Source: Stenotrophomonas sp. (GTDB taxonomy: Bacteria > Pseudomonadota > Gammaproteobacteria > Xanthomonadales > Xanthomonadaceae). Taken from it: a stretch of DNA of 17,664 bases. The position numbers were made by a program, and so were the translations under genes. The stretch covers positions 750 to 18,413 of the forward strand of contig DOKO01000102.1 in assembly GCA_003510825.1 (NCBI GenBank), given 5' to 3'. Of this stretch, positions 12,712 through 17,664 are shown piece by piece. Below the pieces are notes generated by a model. The model was given only the letters and a program-made list of their open reading frames with translations, was not told the origin of the DNA and made no database searches. Each line of letters begins with the position of its first letter. Position 1 is the first letter of the stretch.

Positions 12712-13737
12712 ATGTTCCGCAAGAAGGATGCAGGCAACAGCCAGAAGGTCGAGCAGTCGGTCGCCAAGGCGGTCAGCTATGAGATCACCGTGGCCGACAT
12801 GGCACGCCGCAGCGAGCGGCGCGCCTGGTGGGTGGCGACCGCATCGTTGCTGATGTCACTGGCCCTCGCTGGTGGCTACTACTACATGCTGCCGCTGAAG
12901 GAAAAAGTGCCGTTCCTGGTGATGGCTGACGCCTACACCGGCACCGCCACCGTGGCGCGCCTGCGCGGCACGTTCCAGGGCGAGACCATCACCACCAACG
13001 AAGCGGTCAACCGCAGCAACGTGGCCCAGTACGTGCTGGCACGCGAGTCCTACGATGCGGCGGTGATGGGCCTGCGTGACTGGGAACTGGTCTTCGTGAT
13101 GTCCACCGATGCGGTGGGCGCGAGCATGAAACAGCGCTATGCGGGCAACAATCCGCAGAACCCGTTCGTGATGTATGGCCGCGGCAAGGCCATACGCGTG
13201 AAGATCCTCAGCATCACGCCGCTGGCTGCGCAGGCCAACGGCAGCTTCCGCGGTGCATCCGTGCGCATCCAACGCAGCCTGCTGGACAAGCGTACGGGCG
13301 TTACCACCTATCTGGACAACCAGCTGGTGACCATGCGCTTTGAGTACAACCAGAACCTGGCGTTGTCCGAGCAGGATCGTGTGCTGAATCCGCTGGCCTT
13401 CCAGGTTACCGAGTACCGCGTCGACAACGATTACGCCCGCGGCGTGCCGGTGCCCGACGAGGGCGCGATGCAGCAGCAGGCGGATGCAGCGCAGCAGGCG
13501 CAGCAGGCTGCAGCGCAGGCACAGGGCATGTACGACCCGAACGGCCCGGCCGCGGCGCCGATGGTCGATCCGGCCACGGGTCAGCCGATACAGGGCCAGC
13601 CGATGCAGGGCCAGCCGATGCAGGGGCAGCCAGTTCAGGGGCAGCCGATGCAGGGCCAGCCAGTTCAGGGCCAGCCGATGCAAGCCCAGCCGCAGGGCAT
13701 GCAGCCCCCGCAGGCGCAACCGATGCGGGGTGGGTAA
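12712..13737 (+). CDS. virB8: VirB8 inner-membrane assembly factor with long Gln/Pro-rich tail
   Basis: A 341-residue bitopic protein: a cytoplasmic N-terminus, one membrane helix (~39-58, starting AWWVATASLLMSLALAGGYY), then the NTF2-like periplasmic domain (~65-242) ending with the VirB8 motif NPLAFQVTEYR (226-236). VirB8 scaffolds the inner-membrane complex and contacts VirB9 and VirB10. About 100 residues follow the core: an Ala/Gln stretch (253-272) and seven tandem Q-P-x-Q-G pentapeptides (291-325). Typical VirB8 proteins are ~230-240 residues, so the tail is an addition. A GGAAGA ribosome site precedes ATG 12712. Confidence 0.93.
   Translation: MFRKKDAGNSQKVEQSVAKAVSYEITVADMARRSERRAWWVATASLLMSLALAGGYYYMLPLKEKVPFLVMADAYTGTATVARLRGTFQGETITTNEAVNRSNVAQYVLARESYDAAVMGLRDWELVFVMSTDAVGASMKQRYAGNNPQNPFVMYGRGKAIRVKILSITPLAAQANGSFRGASVRIQRSLLDKRTGVTTYLDNQLVTMRFEYNQNLALSEQDRVLNPLAFQVTEYRVDNDYARGVPVPDEGAMQQQADAAQQAQQAAAQAQGMYDPNGPAAAPMVDPATGQPIQGQPMQGQPMQGQPVQGQPMQGQPVQGQPMQAQPQGMQPPQAQPMRGG
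13582..13686 (+). repeat. Seven 15-bp tandem repeats inside virB8
   Basis: Seven in-frame 15-nt units of the type CAG CCG ATG CAG GGC encode Q-P-(I/M/M/V/M/V/M)-Q-G, the last ending in Ala. Units differ at the second Pro codon (CCG/CCA), the variable third codon (ATG/GTT/ATA) and the Gly codon (GGC/GGG). The GTT-containing form (units 4 and 6) alternates with ATG units, suggesting past duplication of a two-unit block. Such a tract could change length by slippage or unequal recombination without a frameshift. Confidence 0.9.
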
Positions 13738-13789
13738 TGAACCGCGCACAGAACCAATCCACCGGAAATGCTGATGGAGCAAGCAACCG

Positions 13790-14569
13790 ATGAGTAGTCG
13801 AAAAGTCAGGGGGAGCGCATTGGCGCTGCTGTCGTTGCTGTCGCTGGTGTTTTCCACCACGGCGATGGCGCAGGCAGTGGACCGATACGAGTATGAGAAG
13901 GACCGGATCTACCCGGTTCGTACCGGCCTGGGTCTGACCACCCAGATCGAGCTGAGTCCGAACGAGAAGATCCTCGACTACAGCACCGGCTTCAGCAGTG
14001 GCTGGGAACTGACCCGTCGGGAGAACGTCTTCTACCTCAAGCCGAAGAACGTCGACGTCGACACCAACATGATGGTGCGCACCGAGACCCATTCCTACAT
14101 CTTCGAACTGAAGGTGGTGGCGACCGACTGGCGCCAGCTGGAACAGGCCCGCCGTGCCGGCGTGCAGTACAAGATCGACTTCGTCTACCCGAATGAGACC
14201 GTGTTCGGCGTGGCCCAGGAAGCGGTGGAAGAAGAAGCCAAGCCGCTGCTGAGCACCGAGCTGGCCAAGGACCGCCAGTACAACTTCAACTACTCCTATT
14301 CGACCAGCAAGGCGAAGAAGATGGGGTGGTTGATTCCGGTGCACGCCTACGACGACGGCCGTTTCACCTACCTCAAGCTGCCGAATTCGCCGGAGTACAA
14401 GACGGGCATTTTCCCGGCTGTCTTCGGGCGCGAGAAGGAATACGGTGAGGACTTCGTGGTCAACACCACCGTTGAGGGCAACACGCTGATCGTGCACGGG
14501 ACGTACCCGTACCTGGTCATCCGCCACGGCGACTACGTCGTCGGCCTGCGAAGGAACGTGAAGAAATGA
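13790..14569 (+). CDS. virB9: VirB9 outer-membrane core protein
   Basis: A 259-residue periplasmic protein. A Sec signal peptide ends AMA-QA (cleavage after residue 27). The N-terminal beta domain (~30-130) has the VirB9 features YPVRTGLGLTTQIELSPNEK and YIFELKV. The C-terminal CTX/VirB9 domain (~165-255) starts YNFNYSYS and includes RFTYLKLPN and YLVIRHGDYVVGLRR, which pairs with VirB7 and VirB10 in the outer-membrane core ring. GGAG (13776-13779) lies 10 nt before ATG 13790. The gene ends with ATGA, overlapping the virB10 start by four bases, so the two are translationally coupled. Confidence 0.96.
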   Translation: MSSRKVRGSALALLSLLSLVFSTTAMAQAVDRYEYEKDRIYPVRTGLGLTTQIELSPNEKILDYSTGFSSGWELTRRENVFYLKPKNVDVDTNMMVRTETHSYIFELKVVATDWRQLEQARRAGVQYKIDFVYPNETVFGVAQEAVEEEAKPLLSTELAKDRQYNFNYSYSTSKAKKMGWLIPVHAYDDGRFTYLKLPNSPEYKTGIFPAVFGREKEYGEDFVVNTTVEGNTLIVHGTYPYLVIRHGDYVVGLRRNVKK

Positions 14570-15819
14570 GCCAGCAGAACACTCCGGACAACGACCCGAA
14601 TCCGTCGCCGTACGGGCAGGGCCCGGCGGGCCAGGAGCCGCCCTCCAACCCGTACTACGGAAACACCCAGACGCAGGCAGCGCCTGACCTGGATGCCGGT
14701 GCCCCGCAGCTGCGCTCGGCTGAAGAGCAGCGCCTGAATCGCAAGGCCCTGCTGTTCCTGGGCGGTATCCTCGTGCTGCTGGTGGCCATGGGCTTCCTGC
14801 TGTTCCGTGGCGGCCAGGAAGACCCTGAGGGTGCGGCCAAGCAGCGTGAAGTGGCCCGCACTTCCACCCCGGAACTGCCCAACCTGACGGCTGCGCAGCA
14901 GGCTGCCACGCCGCCGCCGGCCGAAACCATGCCGCCGATTCCGATGCTGCCCGATCCGCCGCGTCAGAACCAGGAGCTGGTTCCGATCGCCTCGCGGGGC
15001 GAGCCGGTGCAGCCGCGTGGTCCGACCCTGCTGGAGCGTCGCATTTCCGGCAGCGATGACGCTGCGATCGGCGCGGGCAATCGTCCGGGCATGCCGGGCC
15101 AGCGTTCGGCCATCGACGAGCAGACCCGCCAGGCTCTGCTGGCCAACATGATGCCGAACCAGCAGGCACCGCAGAAGGAGCGTCGCGGCCCGGACGTCGA
15201 GGACGTTTCCAGCGCCACCTACATCCAGAGCCCGGACGCGCTGCTGGTGCGCGGCACCTACCTGCGCTGCGTCCTGGAAACCCGCATCATCACCGACCTG
15301 TCGGGCTACACCTCCTGCCTGCTGACCGAGCCGGTCTACTCGATCAATGGCCGCAGCCTGCTGCTGCCGAAGGGCTCGAAGATCTACGGTGCCTATGCCG
15401 GTGGCCCGAAGGGCAAGCGCGTGGAAGTCATCTGGGACCGCGTCACCACTCCCAATGGCATCGACGTCGCCATGTCCAGCCCGGGCGTGGACCAGCTGGG
15501 CGGTGCCGGTCATCCCGGCCAGTACAGCGCACATTGGGGTAGCCGCATCGCCTCGGCGCTGATGGTCAGCCTGATCGCCGACGCGTTCAAGTACGCGGCA
15601 GCCGAGCATGGCCCGGAAACCACCACCGTCGGCAGCAACGGCTTCGCCGTGCAGTCGCCCTATGAGAGTGCCACCGCACGCACCATGGAGCGGCTGGCCA
15701 ATGACGCGCTGAACAGCTCCAACCGTCCGCCGACGGTCACCATCAACCAGGGCACCATCGTGAACGTCTACGTCGCCAAGGACGTTGACTTCACCAACGT
15801 GCTCAACCCACGCCGGTAA
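14566..15819 (+). CDS. virB10: VirB10 core-complex channel protein
   Basis: A 417-residue TrbI/VirB10 family protein that spans both membranes. It has a 60-residue cytoplasmic Pro/Gln-rich N-terminus, an inner-membrane helix (61-80, starting ALLFLGGILVLLVAMGFLL), a Pro-rich periplasmic linker (~100-155) and the TrbI beta-barrel domain (~205-417). The antenna helices that cross the outer membrane are around HWGSRIASALMVSLIADAF (323-341). Cys235 and Cys251 could form a disulfide in the beta-barrel. It starts inside the virB9 stop (ATGA) and is followed 14 nt later by virB11. Confidence 0.96.
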   Translation: MSQQNTPDNDPNPSPYGQGPAGQEPPSNPYYGNTQTQAAPDLDAGAPQLRSAEEQRLNRKALLFLGGILVLLVAMGFLLFRGGQEDPEGAAKQREVARTSTPELPNLTAAQQAATPPPAETMPPIPMLPDPPRQNQELVPIASRGEPVQPRGPTLLERRISGSDDAAIGAGNRPGMPGQRSAIDEQTRQALLANMMPNQQAPQKERRGPDVEDVSSATYIQSPDALLVRGTYLRCVLETRIITDLSGYTSCLLTEPVYSINGRSLLLPKGSKIYGAYAGGPKGKRVEVIWDRVTTPNGIDVAMSSPGVDQLGGAGHPGQYSAHWGSRIASALMVSLIADAFKYAAAEHGPETTTVGSNGFAVQSPYESATARTMERLANDALNSSNRPPTVTINQGTIVNVYVAKDVDFTNVLNPRR

Positions 15820-15833
15820 CCGACAGAACGACC

Positions 15834-16877
15834 ATGGACGCCGAAGTGTCACCCCTCGCCCTCGTCTCCAGCGATTTCCTGCGCTATCAGTACGAAGTGC
15901 TGGGCATCGCCGAGTACATGACTTCGCCTGAAGTGACGGAAATCTGCATCAACCGTCCGGGTGAGCTGTATCTGGAGACGCGGGCAGGGTGGCAGCGCGT
16001 GGACGTGCCGGGCCTGACCTTCGAGCGGGCGCGGCAGTTCTGCACCGCGGTGGTCAACGAGAGCAATACCGGGCAGCGCATCACCGATGCGGACCCGGTC
16101 GTGTCACTGACCTTCCCGACCGGGCAGCGTGCGCAGTTCGTGATTCCGCCGGCCTGTGACGCAGGCAAGGTGTCGATCACCATCCGCCTGCCGTCCAAGC
16201 ACACCAAGTCGCTCACCCAGTACCACGAGGACGGCTTCTTCGCCCAGATCCTCGAACAGGATGGCAGCCTGAGCGAGCAGGACCGCGAGCTGCTGGAGCT
16301 GCGGCACACCCGCGAGTACGCCGAGTTCTTCCGGCGCGCGGTGATGTACCGCAAGAACATCGTCGTGTCCGGCGCGACCGGCAGCGGCAAGACCACCTTC
16401 ATGAAGGCGCTGGTCAACCACATTCCGGACAGCGAGCGGCTGGTCACGATCGAGGATGCCCGCGAACTGTTCCTGACCCAGCCCAACGTGGTGCACCTGC
16501 TGTATTCCAAGGGCGGGCAGAGCGCCAGCAATGTCACCGCCAAGAGCTGCATGGAAGCCTGCCTGCGCATGAAGCCAGAGCGCATCATCCTGGCCGAGCT
16601 GCGCGGCGATGAAGCGTTCTACTTCATCCGCAACTGCGCGTCCGGCCACCCCGGTTCGATCACCAGCTGCCACGCCGGCAGCCCGGAGCAGACCTGGGAC
16701 CAGCTGGCGCTGATGGTCAAGGCGTCCACCGAAGGCTCCGGCCTGGAATTCAACGTCATCAAGCGTCTACTGATGATGACCATCGACATCGTCGTGCACA
16801 TCAAGGCGCATGCCGGCGCGCGTTACATCACCGGCATCGACTTCAATCCTGGGCGTGCCCAGGGGCAGGAGGGCTGA
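15834..16877 (+). CDS. virB11: VirB11 traffic ATPase
   Basis: A 347-residue cytoplasmic hexameric ATPase that powers pilus biogenesis and substrate transfer. The N-terminal domain (~1-150) includes EICINRPGELYLETRAGWQ. Walker A is GATGSGKTT (180-188), the Asp box TIEDARELF (205-213), Walker B RIILAELRGDEA (250-261) and the His box GHPGSITSCHA (271-281). All motifs are intact and the length is normal for the family. ATG 15834 lies 14 nt after the virB10 stop, with a weak purine-rich site (GACAGAACGA) upstream. Confidence 0.97.
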   Translation: MDAEVSPLALVSSDFLRYQYEVLGIAEYMTSPEVTEICINRPGELYLETRAGWQRVDVPGLTFERARQFCTAVVNESNTGQRITDADPVVSLTFPTGQRAQFVIPPACDAGKVSITIRLPSKHTKSLTQYHEDGFFAQILEQDGSLSEQDRELLELRHTREYAEFFRRAVMYRKNIVVSGATGSGKTTFMKALVNHIPDSERLVTIEDARELFLTQPNVVHLLYSKGGQSASNVTAKSCMEACLRMKPERIILAELRGDEAFYFIRNCASGHPGSITSCHAGSPEQTWDQLALMVKASTEGSGLEFNVIKRLLMMTIDIVVHIKAHAGARYITGIDFNPGRAQGQEG

Positions 16878-16880
16878 ACC

Positions 16881-17664
16881 ATGCTCCCAGGTCTGGAAAT
16901 GATGGCGTGCCCGGAAATGGCCGTCTCCATGGACGTGATGCAGCACGTCATCAATGTCGAATCATCGCGCAACCCCTATGCCATCGGCGTGGTGGGCGGC
17001 GCCCTGGCGCGGCAGCCCAAGGCGCTGGATGAAGCGCTGGCGACGGTGCGCATGCTGGAAGAGAAGGGCTACAACTTCTCGGTCGGCCTGGCCCAGGTCA
17101 ACCGCTACAACCTCGGCAAGTACGGCCTGGATTCCTACGAAAAGGCGTTCCAGCAGTGCGCCAACCTGCAGGCCGGTTCGCGCATCCTGGCCGAGTGCTA
17201 CAAGCGCTCGGGGCAGGACTGGGGCAAGTCCTTCAGCTGCTACTACTCGGGCAATTTCGAGACCGGCTTCCGCCACGGCTACGTGCAGAAGATCTATGAC
17301 TCGATGCGACGTGGGCAGCAGCTGGCCAGCAATGGCGTGGCCCCCATCGACGTGATCAACCGCGGCGAGCGCCGCGTGGTCAAGGTCGAACACCACCCGC
17401 AGAGCGTGTCGCCGATGGAAGCGCGGATCGTGGCGCAGAACACGGCGCCGGTCTATGTGCCCAGCAATGACCCCGCGCGTGCCTACACCGTCTATCCCTC
17501 GACCGGCGCGATGGCGCGCGGAAGCCTGCTCAACATTGCCGACCAGGCATTGTCGCGGGTCGTGCTGGGTTCGGTGGATCGAATGATGCAGCCGCAGGGG
17601 CAGCCTGCCGAAGGGGGCGCGCAGCAGTTGCCCCAGGCCCTGCCGCCCCATGACGGCCAGGCCA
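16881..17664 (+). CDS. virB1: VirB1 lytic transglycosylase (cut by right window edge)
   Basis: The frame is open from ATG 16881 to the window end (261 residues seen). The SLT fold shows catalytic Glu27 in VESSRNPYAIGVVGG (26-40), FSVGLAQVNRYN (66-77, the GLxQVN motif) and SCYYSGNFETGF (119-130). The enzyme cleaves peptidoglycan so the secretion apparatus can cross the wall. The N-terminus (MLPGLEMMACPEMAVSMD) is not a signal peptide. The visible C-terminal part after ~145 is low-complexity and ends Gln/Pro-rich. It starts 3 nt after the virB11 stop; no separate ribosome site is needed if coupled. Confidence 0.93.
   Translation, partial: MLPGLEMMACPEMAVSMDVMQHVINVESSRNPYAIGVVGGALARQPKALDEALATVRMLEEKGYNFSVGLAQVNRYNLGKYGLDSYEKAFQQCANLQAGSRILAECYKRSGQDWGKSFSCYYSGNFETGFRHGYVQKIYDSMRRGQQLASNGVAPIDVINRGERRVVKVEHHPQSVSPMEARIVAQNTAPVYVPSNDPARAYTVYPSTGAMARGSLLNIADQALSRVVLGSVDRMMQPQGQPAEGGAQQLPQALPPHDGQA

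Noticed and set aside
13582..13686. Possible CRISPR-like array
   Set aside because: The 15-nt units are contiguous with no spacers and are in frame within virB8, so they are coding tandem repeats.

Overview
The window is GC-rich chromosomal DNA from a member of the Xanthomonadaceae, most likely Stenotrophomonas (S. maltophilia complex). Two observations support this. First, three copies of a 22-nt GTAG-headed palindrome at 1841-1937 match my memory of the SMAG repeats of S. maltophilia. Second, the right half carries a chromosomal VirB/VirD4 locus in the order virD4-virB7-virB8-virB9-virB10-virB11-virB1, with a long VirB7 lipoprotein, which is the layout of the Xanthomonadales type IV secretion system that kills competing bacteria. 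The identification rests on recognising motifs by eye; no search was run.

Left part (1-6422). The 3' end of a group A flavin monooxygenase runs off the left edge and converges, with a 17-nt overlap, on a soluble GAF-histidine kinase. Upstream of the kinase on the minus strand lie the SMAG cluster, a GAF-degenerate GGDEF-EAL protein (probable c-di-GMP phosphodiesterase) and a methyl-accepting chemotaxis protein with five evenly spaced HAMP-like units. The chemoreceptor has a candidate sigma-28 promoter. A small membrane protein follows. This is a sensory and motility neighbourhood.

Middle part (6423-10042). Two GGGGTC-bounded hairpin repeats sit downstream of a tight three-gene minus-strand operon: a zinc-ribbon protein, a 62-residue protein coupled to it by an ATGA overlap, and a divergent SRAP-family protein. 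The SRAP protein has lost the catalytic Cys2, the Asn of the NAR motif, the Glu of the (F/Y)EW motif and the active-site His. Next come a DHA1-type MFS exporter, a SpoT/Mesh1-like HD hydrolase and a divergent 85-residue unknown gene.

Right part (10079-17664, plus strand). This is the first half of the type IV secretion locus. VirD4 (coupling ATPase) is separated from virB7 by a 417-bp non-coding gap whose first part is AT-rich and contains dyads, the likely place for the virB promoter. VirB7, VirB9 and VirB10 build the outer-membrane core, VirB8 is an inner-membrane scaffold with an unusual Gln/Pro pentapeptide-repeat tail, VirB11 is the cytoplasmic ATPase and VirB1 the peptidoglycan transglycosylase. 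virB1 runs off the right edge; virB2-virB6 and the effector/immunity genes are not in the window.

The secretion system is a known type. The least explained items are the SRAP pseudoenzyme operon, the AT-rich virD4-virB7 gap, the VirB8 repeat tail and the SMAG unit that supplies the stop codon of the EAL gene. No tRNA, rRNA, CRISPR array, insertion sequence or transposase was seen.
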